The notes under the pieces were generated by a model. The model worked only from the letters and a program-made list of their open reading frames with translations. It was not told where the DNA came from and did not search any database. Shown in pieces: positions 1-12,000 of a stretch of DNA of 64,000 nucleotides. The translations under genes and the position numbers were made by a program. Origin of the DNA: Ostrinia nubilalis. Its lineage: Eukaryota > Arthropoda > Insecta > Lepidoptera > Crambidae. The stretch is taken from NCBI RefSeq assembly GCF_963855985.1, contig NC_087100.1, forward strand, positions 4,623,001 to 4,687,000, in the 5' to 3' direction. Position 1 is the first letter of the stretch, and every line of letters begins with the position of its first letter.

Positions 1-945
1 GGCAAACCCCGAAGTGAATTCTTATTTCGGCCTTTGACTAAGTCAAACCTAGAAGTGCCTAAACTGTTCAGTCAAACGTCGAAACCTAAATAACCTGTAT
101 CGGGCTTTGCCTAGTCAATCCTAGAAACGACTGTCAGACTCAGTCAAAAGTTGACGGCTAATAGAAAACCGGCCAAGTGCGAGTCGGATTCGCTCACGAA
201 GGGTTCCGTGCGACTCTTTTATTGTTGCATGGGAGTCTTTAAATATTTATTTTATTTTAATTTTATGATTTATTTTTAAAGTAGATAATATGCAACTAAA
301 TATTATGTGAATATTCAAGGGTTCACCTGTTTACGTCTTAATATCGGGCAGAAAACTTTAAAAAGTCACGTTTGCTGTAAAGAAGCCCCCCATGAAACAT
401 TTAATTTATTATTGAATTATTTATTTTTAAAGTGAATAAATAATTAAATATTTTGAGAATGATTCATGAGATAAGTACGAGCCTGGTGACAGTCAAAATT
501 CAGCGAAATCATAGTAATAAAAGGTCTCGTTTTAACTCTTTATCCTCTAAGGTACAGAACCCTAAAAATTAGTAATTTAAAGATCGGTCTAGAAACACTG
601 ATAAACACAACAGTAAATAAGTTTAGTTACTCGTACCTTCACCTAAAGAGATAGCTGCGCGTGTAAACAATAACGTGTAAACGTGTAATAAGTTAGATAT
701 CAGAACAGAATGAAGTATAGTTTACTTTAAAGTCTTAATTGAGGTTTGACTAGTCAAACCCCGATTTCATCAAATTGAGTTTCGACGTTTGCCTGACCAA
801 ATTAGTTACTCCTAGGTTTGACTAACATTCTTTAGTCAAAGGCCGAAATGTTTGGGCTTTGACTAAGACTTCTAGTCAGACCTGAGGATTGACTAGTCAA
901 ACCTAGGAGTGCCGGAACTTCGAGGTTTGACTATAACATGAAGAC
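1..945. repeat. Array of TTTGACTA / TAGTCAAA motifs flanking a dispersed repeat
   Basis: Clusters at about 35-140 and 745-935 repeat TTTGACTA and its complement in both orientations, several as near palindromes such as TTTGACTAGTCAAACC (747 on). Between them lies 'CCGGCCAAGTGCGAGTCGGA' (170 on), a sequence common in lepidopteran genomes. The layout suggests subterminal repeats of a decayed DNA transposon whose left end lies outside the window. Confidence 0.45.
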
Positions 946-1053
946 TATCCATCTAGGTTTTATTAATCTAAGTGTCGTGCGTAAGAGGAAGAAGTCTTGA
1001 TTGTTTTTTTTTTCAAATTAAAATTATTTATTACATACTAAGTGACAATTTGT

Positions 1054-2135
1054 CATAGCTGGGCACCGTTAATCAAATAGTTAACTTCGTTAATCGTTAA
1101 ATCGTTACTAAAAAAATTAACTTCGTTAAACGTTAATACGTTACATTTCGGATGATTTAACGCAAGTTAACGTTAATCGTTAATCCGTTAACACGTGATA
1201 ATAACGAAAAAAAATATTGCATGCAAGGTTCAAATAATTTCGAAAGCTTGTATCGCGCATGGAATTAATTCCTCTTTTATGTTTGCGCTACAAGTTTTCG
1301 AAATTATTTGAACCTTGCATAAGTACAATTATTTTTTTCGTTTTAGTTCAACTGCATTTCAGAATAAAAGCTTTTATTATACATTTTAGTTGTATCTCAA
1401 TCTCAGAGCCTTGGTACAAATTACAATACAATTTAGCACCAAAGTGCTCAAAAAGACAAATCCAACAAACCCAAACTCGATAAGTTTCCACCGTTTCGTT
1501 TAGGAATTTCTATGGCCACCTCTTGACTCCATCATCAGGACCCTGGACATCATCTAGTACTAAAGTGCTCAAAATGACAAATCCAACGAACCCAAATTCG
1601 ATGCAATTCCGCCGTTTCATTTAGGAGTTTCTATGGCCACCTCTTGACGCCATCATCAAACCAGCTCAATGGTACTATAACATTGCATTGTCAACATACA
1701 TACATAAGTATACCCAGCTCAATCAGTTGAGGAAAACTGGTCTTAAATTCAGTTGTAAATAAATAAAAAAATGCATTTTTTACATTGTTGCGTTGGTGAT
1801 CAGTAGGCCTAAGATGCGCGCCGCGATAAGCGGTTATCACGTCATTTTATCGATTTTCTCCATACATTTTGACGTCGATAAAAGTTATCACGGCACGCAT
1901 CTTAGGGCTACTGGTTACAAAAACTGTTGTTTTGGGTTCTGGAAGTTCTCGAAGCCCGAACGTACTTATCAGAACGCGTTTTTAGCGTGTCTGCTGTATG
2001 TTTTTGGTAAATAGTAGGTACTGGATTAACGATTAACGGACTTAGGATAATTTAACGCAAGTTATCCGTTAATAGAAATGTTAACTTCGTTAATTAACGA
2101 TTAACGGATTAGAGACGAGTTAATGCCCAGCTATG
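1054..2135. mobile_element. hAT-type nonautonomous element, 1,082 bp
   Basis: Ends are CATAGCTGGGCA and its exact inverse (12-bp TIR). Perfect 8-bp target duplication CAATTTGT at 1046-1053 and 2136-2143, the hallmark of hAT insertion. Internally: arrays of GTTAATCGTTAA-like subterminal motifs at both ends, an inverted repeat at about 1224-1319, a roughly 121-bp partial tandem duplication (from 1441 and 1562), and a second foldback at 1796-1915. No transposase frame is visible; two 73-74-codon frames inside are not recognisable. Confidence 0.85.
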
Positions 2136-2143
2136 CAATTTGT

Positions 2144-2640
2144 AATAGTGTAAATTACATAAACATGTCCTTAAAAACTTAGTTACCTGAGTGGTATCGC
2201 AATAGTGTAGGTGGCTATAAATATTAATAGTAATATTATTAATATTAATAAACCCTGGTGTGAAAGTCTATTGGCGCTTTTCTTAATCTGTGGAAAATTT
2301 TGGCAAGCTTTTGCTAGAATGACATATCTATTAATTACGTAAAAACTATATAGGTAGGTACTAATCAATTGATACATTTCACCCTCCAATTAAAATAATA
2401 AAATTATTTGATTGCATGTCACATGACAATATTAAAACATTTTTATGATGAAAACCATTTGTCCCTTTTATAGAAATAGTAAAAATATAGGTTGTTTTGT
2501 CATTAAAAACGAATACAGACATACGTAACTAACATGTAGTAGGTAGGTACTTATAGTAAGTAGTAATTTAACAATTAATGTTTTTGTGAATTTATAACAC
2601 TTTTTTGTAAAATTATCCACCTATCTAAGTAGACACATAC
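2144..2640. other. AT-rich flank, nothing recognised
   Basis: No coding signal, RNA gene or repeat boundary was seen here. A short minus-strand open frame at 2183-2389 has no family resemblance. Confidence 0.5.
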
Positions 2641-2643
2641 CTA

Positions 2644-2788
2644 CGCCCGTATTTACAAACGATGCTTGCTCAAGTGAAGCAAATAAAACGAACGCACAGC
2701 GTTGATTAGAGCTTTGTGATTGGTTCGTGTGTCGCCCTGTGCGTCCACGCGCACTGTGAGACCTCATAGTTTTTTGTGTATACGGGCG
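2644..2788 (-). mobile_element. PIF/Harbinger-like MITE, copy 1
   Basis: About 145 bp with TIRs close to CGCCCGTATTCACAAAC. The body contains 'AACGCACAGCG', 'GTGATTGGTTCGTGTGTC' and 'GCGCACTGTGAGACCTCA'. The 3-bp target site has diverged (CTA/ATA). Orientation is opposite to copies 2, 3 and 6. Confidence 0.8.
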
Positions 2789-3239
2789 ATATATGCTCGG
2801 AAATTTTCGAAAACGCAGGCATTTAGGCTGTATTGCTCCATTTCCTACAACTTTCGATCACGTAGATACATTAGGTCCTTTAAAATACCCTCACCTAAAG
2901 TGGTTCTAGATTCAGCTCCTCACCGCTGCCCCATTTATTTAACAGCTGCTTTACGATGCGTGGCTTCCAATATCTGATGCCATTTGGAAGATTTACTACT
3001 AAAACTTTTTATATTTTTAGTACAACGCCAGAATATTTTTTTTTATTTGTGTTGAGCGGATATTCTAGTTCAATAAAGTCCTAGTATCACTGCAACCGGT
3101 ACCTACTGATCTATTGTGATCGCATCTATTTTCCTTAAAATTCGCCTCCGAGCTCCGAGTCCTAAATAATACTAGTTAGTTCGTACAATCGATTGTTATT
3201 CACAGGATAAGCTAGCTAGTACCACTCTAGTAGTGGCTA

Positions 3240-3900
3240 GTATCTATGATATAATCATTGTGGCGAGCTGTTGGTGAGTAGCGACACTACGGGGCCAGTT
3301 GTTAATCCGAGTGCTCCCGAGAGTCGGTCAAGACCCTCGTCTTCGGCTTGCCGAAGTGGAAACCGAGAGGGTCTGCAGGACTTTCACCTCTGGCTTGCCT
3401 TAACCGGCCGGCCAGAGTGGAGTCGCTAGAGCTATATGCTCCAGGGGTGGAAGTGTTAAAGGGCATAACGCCGCGAGTAACTTCGGAGAAAGCGCAGCAC
3501 ACCTCTCTACACCCCTGAGCTGGCAGACGCCAATGTTGCCCCTCAGTCCGGTCTATACGACCCATGACGCCAGGGGGGGCCCATTTAGTCGCTGGCTAGT
3601 CACCGCCTGCCATTTTTTCAGTCCGAGACTATGAACCAGGCAGGTGTCCCGTAGTCTCCATCCATAGCCCAGTAACCAGTCCATCCATCCTTCATCCATA
3701 ACCCTAGTCCATTCTCCAATAACTGCAATAGCTCCTGTGCACAGGCTGGGGATGGTCTCTGACTACATCCCATGATATAGTCAGAGACTAGATCCAGCAT
3801 GTGCACCACTTTCACTTTTGTCGATTATTTTGCGCTTAAAACGGCCTCTACGTGTTGGATCTGTATCCCCACGCAAGCCTTATAAAGGACCGGGCCACTT
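3240..3900 (-). mobile_element. GC-rich transposon-derived fragment
   Basis: Abruptly GC-richer than its surroundings, with minus-strand frames at 3302-3565 (87 codons) and 3618-3815 (65 codons, 'SQRPSPACAQELLQLLENG'). I do not recognise a domain. The composition and the broken frames fit decayed retroelement coding sequence. A transposon origin is inferred, not shown. Confidence 0.4.
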
Positions 3901-3924
3901 CTGACCCGTGAGCTCCAAAGCGTA

Positions 3925-4090
3925 CAAACATAATAATAATAATAAAAGTTTATTTAACAACTTTAACATTTTTTACATTGCTTACATTGCATTGTTGTAC
4001 ATACATTTCCTTAAAGACCCGTTTAATGCTAAGGTTGTACCGACATACGCTTCAGTTCATAAAGTAACTGAGATTTCTACGCTAGGCTAA
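3925..4090. repeat. (AAT)n followed by a possible LINE 3'-end fragment
   Basis: An (AATAAT)n run at about 3930-3945 is followed by 'AAAGTTTATTTAACAAC' and a segment ending near 4090. This style of microsatellite-bounded piece is typical of LINE 3' ends. No coding is visible. Confidence 0.35.
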
Positions 4091-4810
4091 GCCTGTCATG
4101 TAGAATAATAATAATGTCATGTATAGTAGGTACAAGATATAATTAATTATTAGATAGGGAAATACAATATGTGCTACTCTGAATTTACATCATTTTCCAT
4201 CAGGTAAGATGCATAACCTGCTTCTCAGGGAATCCTCGTAATAGATAAAGAACATAATATCTTATCTTAAGTACTTTCACACACAAACACACTTGCACAC
4301 TGTGATTATCATCGCAATAATAATTCGTGGCTCAAAAGAGTTGACACCATTTTTATAGCCGCTACTACGCGACGTGTAAAGCAAGAGCTCAAATTCCTAG
4401 AATTATTTTAGCTTGTCCTTTGTTTGGCATCAACATCAAAAACAAAAGAAAAACGATAAAATGTTTTTTTTTTAAACATAATAAAGCGTTAGCTTTTCAG
4501 CCAGCCAATAATAAAATTTATGTTAAAATTACGCGAACGCGTGCTACCTATTATGAATTATTTCCAACTTGCAATGTTGTTGCCAGTTGTTGCCTGTGTA
4601 GTGTGATATTTTCAGAATACAGGACGGTTAATTGTTATACAGCAAGCAAAGGACGTTTATCTGAGGTAATTATGTTAAAGTTTTGCGTTGTTTGTTATTT
4701 GTTACTTTAAAATTAATGTTTGTTAAACTCTTGTGTTTTGAACATTATTATCATAATGTTAATACCTACATTGTGAAAATCTAGTATTGATTTCATTGCA
4801 TATTCACAGG

Positions 4811-4915
4811 CACAATAACTTCTCCGGAAGTACCTGGATGCGGGCCGAGCAGGACCTGCTAAATCTTTGGGTGAGGCCTTTGTTCAGCAGTGGACGTCAT
4901 TTAGCTGAAACGAAT
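4811..4915 (+). mobile_element. Non-LTR retrotransposon 3' end fragment (sense)
   Basis: Reads in sense as '...SLGEAFVQQWTSFS*', the terminal motif of a lepidopteran LINE reverse transcriptase ORF (GEAxVQQWT), preceded by 'CCTGGATGCGGGC'. A 5'-truncated relic. Confidence 0.6.
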
Positions 4916-5255
4916 AAAAGAACTGTTGTCATTTTGTGTAGTATGTAATTTAATTTTTAAAAGTAATTTACCAGAACAAAATGTCCATTAAATTAGCGCA
5001 AGTGGCTACAACATTCGCGCGCATTGAATCAGGCGTCCGCTCTTGCATGCAAAACGCGGATTTATTTTTTGCCTCCCATTAACCACGGTGTAGCGTGCAC
5101 CGGGATTTCACCGCTACCACAGCAAAAAAACTTTAAGTGACGTCACAATAACACATCGCCTCTAAATAATGGATATTCATGCCAGCTCTCATACCGCTGT
5201 AGAAAGAAATATTTGCAAAAGTGCGTAGGTAGGTACTATTAAACAAATTCATCTT

Positions 5256-5510
5256 CGTTCGTTCGTTTCAACCATATGACGACCACTGCTGGAAAAAGGC
5301 CTCCCCCAAGGTTTTCCACAATAAACGGTCCTGCGCTGCCCGCATATCAGATCGTCGGTCCACCTAGTAGGAGGCCTGCCCACGCTACGTCTTCCAAATT
5401 CATCTGACCTAAATCTGAAATGTAGCATCCTTGAATAGGAAAGATCCACGTCTTGGTTAACATAGTATAGAGCGAACTTATGTCGATGGACTGATGACCT
5501 CAAGAAGATA
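5256..5510 (-). pseudogene. LINE reverse-transcriptase C-terminus, broken
   Basis: The minus-strand frame contains 'GRRSVGRPPTRWTDDL', the conserved tail of LINE reverse transcriptases (RPxTRWxDD), then a frame-disturbed 'GKPWGRPFSSSGRHMV' corresponding to the LGEAxVQQWTS end. It is a 5'-truncated, frameshifted copy of the family found in short form at 10923, 12968, 13995, 36062, 48208, 50786 and 52885. Confidence 0.7.
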
Positions 5511-5519
5511 ATTGACAGT

Positions 5520-6684
5520 GCCTAGAAGAAAAAAGTTTGAAAAGACTTTTAGCGCTCCTTGGACTTACTCGTATCGGTGGTAAACGATGAAGATGTGCTT
5601 TAACAGACTAAATTCATAATTATCCCCACTCATAAGATACCTTGATTAGATATTCTTAATTCTTTGTTCCCATAATTTTGCGGGCCAGGCGAAATAAAAG
5701 CATCAAAATCACTCTTTTCCTACAATTTCTCATTCCCTTTTACGTTGTCCATGTAGCCTAATCCTACTGTTTCTTATTTCACTATGGTCCCACACTTCTG
5801 AAAAAACTCATTTCCATATAGATTCCAGCGGGATTATTTTATTTTACACTGAATTTACACTATAAAATGTGAAGCCGTGTTGCGTGAAACAAAGAAAACC
5901 AATTTCATGTTATAATAAGTACTTCTATATTTTCTTTTGCAAGGGCCAATTTTCTTTTGTGTTTGCTTACGTACTAGCTGCGTAGTAACATGTAAACGTG
6001 TAGTTATTTGTTTCTGTAAAAATAATTTTAAACTTCAAATAATCTTCAACCTATTTGGTACCTCTCGGTGACATACGAGTATTTCATATTTTAACTGTAT
6101 TAATTTATTGCTCACATTAAAGTCAGCATCAAATTGTTCGTGACACACAAAGTAGCCAATACGTTCGCAACACGTCTTTATTGCAATTATTGGAATAAGG
6201 TAGAACACCAACTATTTGACGCTGACTGTGCCGGAACAAAACCTCAATTTACGGGCGGTTATGAAACAACATAATATTGATGTAAAAGACGCCTCCCTCA
6301 AATCCTTACAAAGCCTATCGCTTAGATAAAATACTTACCTTTTACCAAATAAACCGGGCTAAAGTACCTATCTACGCCTACGTAATGGTAGCCATTTCTA
6401 GCGCATCATAAGAAAAAGCGATATAAACGAAGAAATATCTTTACGGGTACAAATAATGTCTAGTCCCAGCACCGGGAGGAATGTTGGGAAAACAATAAAA
6501 ACGTTATGCCGCTTTGTCCTGGATATTTATTGGCTGTTGCGACGGTATCCAACTCGATGGAAGAACATTATCGCAGTTTTTTGCGCAGTTCAAAATGGTG
6601 ACACCTTCAGCCCTTGAAGGATTCTTGCACGTGATCTTTTGACCTTGAACTACTTCGGGCTTATTCAGATGTGTAGATAGTATT
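5520..6684. other. AT-rich flank, nothing recognised
   Basis: No open frame with a recognisable domain, no repeat boundary and no RNA gene was seen. Confidence 0.5.
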
Positions 6685-6692
6685 TGTCAAGA

Positions 6693-7142
6693 CAGTGGCG
6701 GGGCAAGACCTAAATTTGATGTGGGCAAGACAGATTTCGCGAGGCCTTGTTCTGTGGCGACCTGAAGACGGATTTTATTTAAAAAAAAAAAAAAAACGGG
6801 TCAACGGTCTATTCATTGACAGTTTCTGATTTCTTGATTCAGTGATTATTTTTAAAGGAATATTGCGCCAAAGAATAATGTTCGTCACTTAAAACCGTGT
6901 TGTTGCTTAATTTTGTGTCTGATTATGGCTGAATTTGTTTGGAAAAAAATATATTTTTTTAACTACATTATTTAGCTATCAAGAATTTATATTTAATAGT
7001 CAATGTTTGCATTTATTGTCGTATTGTGATATTGTCATCTCCACCTTGTATACATTTTTTCAAAATTTTTGATGCGCGAGGCCCCTTGTTCCGCGAGGCC
7101 GTAGGCGGTGGCCCACGTCGCCTACGCCTTACGCCGCCACTG
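6693..7142. mobile_element. hAT-type MITE, 450 bp
   Basis: Ends are CAGTGGCGG and CCGCCACTG, with a perfect 8-bp target duplication TGTCAAGA at 6685-6692 and 7143-7150. The interior has an A-run at 6780-6796 and GC-rich ends. The 60-codon frame at its right end is inside the element and is not a gene. Confidence 0.88.
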
Positions 7143-7150
7143 TGTCAAGA

Positions 7151-8376
7151 GCAGACAGCGGATAGGTATTCGGTTGCATATTTACTGAAGGTTGAATTTT
7201 GGCTGTGATATTATGGAAGCGGCTTCAGGGCTTTAAATAAATAAATAAACAAAAGGCTTCAAAGGCTTCAATAACAGGATAATGTTTTATTTTTATGAAC
7301 CACATTGTAACAAGGCTTACTGAACGGAGTAAAAATACCTAAACTTTTTAATATTTACGATAAATAAGTAGTACCTATGTAATTTTCCATATCGCCAACA
7401 TCTTGAATCTAAAATTGCATCCATCTAAATCTAAAGATGTCTATGAGAAGCGATGGTCCATACTACAACCTACTTATTATGTATCAAACAGTACCTACAC
7501 TCAAATACCTACCTGTGCTCACATTTGATGCGAACAGCGTAGGAAAATATTACGAAGTTACAAATTGAGATGTAAGGAAATCATGGTATCAATAAGGAAA
7601 AATAAGACATAATAAAAACAATCATTTATTAGCATTACTTACAGACATGAAATATAGATAAAAGGGTAGATACAAAAGGTACCGTTAGGTAAGTATAGAC
7701 GAGTACAATAATAAGATTTAAGTAGGAAATTGGCATTCAGGATCAATAACGAAAATAATTCAATTTTACAACATCAGATAAAATTGAAATGTATCTTGTA
7801 ACAGTCCAAATGAATTTCATTCGTTCAGAATATATTTTATTTTACATAAAGAGTATTATTCCAAACAGTAAGGAAATGAGCACAATTTTGATATTTTGGT
7901 CCCATTTCAACAATGATAAGTTTAAAATTTCGTTAGATATCAACAGTAGCAATATGATATGAAACAGCTCAAGGAGGCCAAACCAATATTCGGAAACAGA
8001 GTACATAACGTATTATATAGTAGATTAAACATATCTTTACATAGCACATTCCAAGCTCGACAACATACGTTATATATGTATATAACACCGCTATTCCTTT
8101 AAGCAACAAGGTAAACATTCCGGTTCTCATTAATCGTCACTCTTCAGCTGCAGAACAATAGGTACCTTTGTATGTTAATGTACGAATGATGGCACATCAA
8201 TCTAACGTCGCATCATCTTAAGTGATTGCAATAGGTGTTATGTTTCAAAAAAATCGTATAGGCTGATGTGCTGTCTCTGTACTTAGTATTGCTTTAGTTC
8301 ACATAGAATCTCAATTTGAATTGAAGTTTTGTTGTCGGTTCCGAGAAAACTCGAGGAATTATGTAATTTGTAGCAA
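7151..8376. other. 3' flank / possible 3'UTR of the RASD-like gene
   Basis: AT-rich. Contains an (AAAT)n stretch near 7237 and several AATAAA on the minus strand. Part may be 3'UTR if a distal poly(A) site is used. No other feature is visible. Confidence 0.4.
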
Positions 8377-8477
8377 TTTATTTGATTGACTCCATAAAGT
8401 AAGTTATCTTAATTTAACTCTAATGGGGTATTCAACTTCGCCGTTGTACCTATCCGATTTTCCAAAGGGCCTTTATT
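8377..8477 (-). terminator. Candidate poly(A) signals of the RASD-like gene
   Basis: TTTATT at 8472-8477 and 8377-8382 read AATAAA on the minus strand, 92 and 187 nt after the stop codon. AT-rich DNA contains such hexamers often (further ones lie near 7850 and 7625), so the true cleavage site cannot be chosen from sequence alone. Confidence 0.35.
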
Positions 8478-8568
8478 TCCACTCTCAGATGGTTAGAATA
8501 GCACCTGTCTCAAAAATACCTCAGGCGTAAAAGCCTTGAATTTCTGTAAATTGTTCAATATTAACACT

Positions 8569-9019
8569 TCACTGAATGACACAAGATCGCTTATCGGTTT
8601 GGGGGTTAGACCTGACCAACCGATTGAGGGTGAGCTTGGGACTGCCGCTGGCACTGTCGCTCTCGCCTTTGGCACAAGTCTTTGTTCTCATGATCATCAG
8701 GTCTGTCCTGATGCTGGGCCTCCTGACATTGGGAGCGACCACGCCGCAGGCGTCTGACAATCTTCTCTTTATGGACAGCGTGCATTTCTTACTTCTATTG
8801 CTTTGGCTACTGGTAGGCGGCAGCGTGCAAGGACTGCCAAAGGCTGTACTGACCCGCTTGTGGTGGTTGGGAGCCATTTCGAGGGGTAAGTTGGCGACTA
8901 CGAAGAGCTCGTAGAAAAGGTCGTCGACCTGGTAGTTCTTCTTGGCCGACGTCTCGACGAAGACGCAAGCCGAATCCTGGGTTGTGCAGTAAGTGACTGC
9001 TTCTTCGGGTTGGACAGTT
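8569..9019 (-). CDS. Rasd1: RASD-like GTPase, coding exon 4 (G5 motif, tail, CAAX box, stop)
   Basis: Adds the last base of Lys240 and residues 241-389, then TGA at 8569-8571. The acceptor is CTTTTGTTGCCAG|A. It contains CVFVETSAKKNYQ (G5, compare 'ISAKKN' of RASD1), LFYELFVVANLPLEMAPNHHKRVS (compare LPSEMSPDLHRKVS), a Ser/Lys-rich linker, and the RASD tail block GVVAPNVRRPSIRTDLMIM. It ends with a basic DKRS stretch followed by CVIQ, a CAAX box. Plus-strand ORFs over 8536-8914 are antisense shadows. Start and phase are fixed by the ETSAKK alignment and by the AA|A splice phase. Confidence 0.95.
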
Positions 9020-12000
9020 CTGGCAACAAAAGATGGAATCATATAGCACTCCCATGTAAAAACAAGGGGACAGGTTTATTTTTAAAAAGCATTCGCATAC
9101 GAGCACCACGAGCTAACTTCGTCTGATGATAGATTATTTAATACGAGTAATCCTATTTAGTTCTTGGTGAAAGCAGCTCTTATTATTCAATATGAATTGT
9201 TTGAATGCAAGTAAGAGACCCGCGTCAAAATTAAAGCAAAAGTTTAAAACATGACAAATATTAGAGCGCAAAACAAACACTTTGAAAAATGCTGACTAAA
9301 ATAACGTTTATCCTACAACGCAAACTATCACAAAGAAAACGTCGCGAAGTGCGATGATGCCCGCCACAATAGGGCGCAAATCAATGATATTAAAGAACTA
9401 TAGATATGTTACGTTCATAGAAATTACGATTTGAATCCGTGCCGAGCTATTCCAAATTGCACACATTGACAAATGTAACTGATAAGTGAAACAAAAGATA
9501 CGAAATAGCACGCAAATGAAAGAGATAGCTATAGTTTTAACGATTCTGCACTAACTAATCTATGTCCGCAGCGCACGCATCCTTATCGCTCTAACGTCAA
9601 AACAAGATCGCTTTCTCTTTCTTAACTTGAACATGGCGCATGGCGTCTTGATTGTTTGCATAAATAATTGAAAATATAAATACTAAATAATTTTGCATAA
9701 TCACATGTGGTAAGAGATCCCTTGTATTTTGTTTACTTTAGAGTCATAATTGGTACACTTTCGAAACACACACGATGGCATTTTTTATTTATTTTGGTAA
9801 GAACAGGAACTTACGGTGTGGTACGCACGCGATTGCGCACGACGCAGGCCACACGAAGACTAAACACAAGACGTCCCAATTGGGACGTATTTGAGTATTC
9901 ACAGCGCAAGCGCTTATAACATATCTGCTTTTGTTTTTATATAATATCATTGGCGCAAATCGATTCTGTCTGGCACTAATGGAAACCGTTGCGGATTCGA
10001 ATCAGGGTGTCTGTGGTTTTACAATTATGTGTTGATAAAATCAGATAATCTTTGATATCCTAAAGTGCTCTTATCACTGTTTGAAGTTTATAATATTTCG
10101 TTTATCAGAAATGTCTAAAATATTATTATAATATCACCAGCTCAAAAACGCTTAGGCAGTGCCTAACTAAGTTGCGTTTTATTAATACAATGGTTATTTT
10201 GTAATTAGTTTACCCCGAAATAAAACGAAAACTCAACCGAGAGCAAACTAAAAATAATACTGAATTTAGTAGGTAATAATGATTAAATTATAATAAATAG
10301 ATTTAAAATTTTAAAATCTCAAAATGAGGGTATTTGTATAGTAAGGTCCTTTGGCGACCGCCGAAGCAATAGTGGGACTGTTAAACTGTAACTGTTAAGT
10401 AGGTATAAAAACGATAACCATCGTTTAAATCTCAACAGATTAACGCCCGTATTCACAAACATTACTTTGAGGTCACACAGTGCGCGTGGACGCACAGGGT
10501 AAAACATGAACCAATCACAGAGCTCTATTCAACGCTGTGCGTTCGATTTGCTGCTTCACTTATGCAAGTATCATTTGTGAATACGGGCGTAAGGATACAT
10601 GTCTTGTAAATGTTTCTATATCACTATGTTAAAATGATGCTGCATAGAAATAAACCATAACTCACTTCAGTTCCCGATCGCACTTGTTGCCAGCGATCGC
10701 CATGGGCACCCTGGGCGCCTGTCTCTTCCCCCGGCTGCCCCCACTGGTAGCACTGGCCTTGGTCTCCAGAATCTGCTCCCGGAGGCGGATCACCTCCTCG
10801 AAGGACTCCCGGCTGTCCATGGCGAAGACCAGCACGAAGATGTCACCTGAGAACAAGGATTTTGAGAGTTTGAGACCTCTTACACCCGTATTCACAAACA
10901 TTACTATGAGGTCTCACAGTGTCATCATCATCATTTCAGCCATAGGACGTCCACTGCTGAACATAGGCCTCCCCTAATGCTTTCCACGTTGATCGATTGG
11001 TAGCGGCCTGCATCCAGCGTAGTAGCATCTCACAGTGTAGGGTCTCAAAAACCTATTCATTTCAAAACTCGAGTATCGGAGTGACACACGAACCAATCAC
11101 AGAGCTCTATTCAACGCTGTGCGTTCGACTTCGCATAGCGTTGCAGCTTTTGTGAATACTGGTGTTAGTTAGAGTAGCTGTTATTATTTTATAAGTAGGT
11201 TTTATTGTAAGACCTCTCACTTTAAGATGCTACATGAGTTGTAATAAATATCGTTAAAGTCGTAATCTAAAGAGTTCAAATAGAACGGCAATAAAGGTTA
11301 ACTAAACTAAAAATAACCCTCTGAATTCTTTAACACGATTTGTTGTAGGTGGTGATACCGTTGGTTTCGGACTAGCATTCATTTTGTCACTTGAAAATAC
11401 TTAAAATCTCAGTGGTTGTCCAAAAAATAAGGCTTAAAACCTGTATCAAAGAAAAAAGGAATTGATATGTAAACAAACTTCATCCATAATCTCTTTATAG
11501 CTACCATTTCCGAAAATTTCAAAGTCGTTAGATATTTTTATCATCGTACTCAATACACTCCGCCACCTCCTCAAGAATAAAACATCACACAAAAGCATTC
11601 AAGTTCCCGAAAGCATGGAAAATGTCTGGAAAATCCCTGACTTTTTATATCATACTTTTCTTTGAGGACGACTATTAAGATAAAGAAGGGCGAATTCCAG
11701 TTTCCAAAGCCATTTCTAAATATAAGTCCGCAATAGGTCCCATCAAGGTACCTACAAGCCGTGGCATAGTAGAAATAGATGTAGTAAGCACATTACACGC
11801 AATTTTGAAAATAACAGCATACAATACTACATTAACATTTTGAAAATACCAGTCACGATATTCGGTTACTGTATGCGGGTAACTCCCAACAACGTTCAAT
11901 TTGTTCTGATGCGAGTATTGTCAAGATAATTTTAGCTTTTTAGCAAAAATACTTGTAACTGTCTCTGTTTGTTGCCGTTCATATCTGAATGGACTGGACT

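Noticed and set aside
8536..8914. Plus-strand frames of 73 and 112 codons
   Set aside because: Shadows of exon 4, whose minus frame has ETSAKK, RASD tail motifs and CVIQ.
10684..10977. 97-codon plus-strand frame
   Set aside because: Antisense to exon 3 and runs into a MITE.
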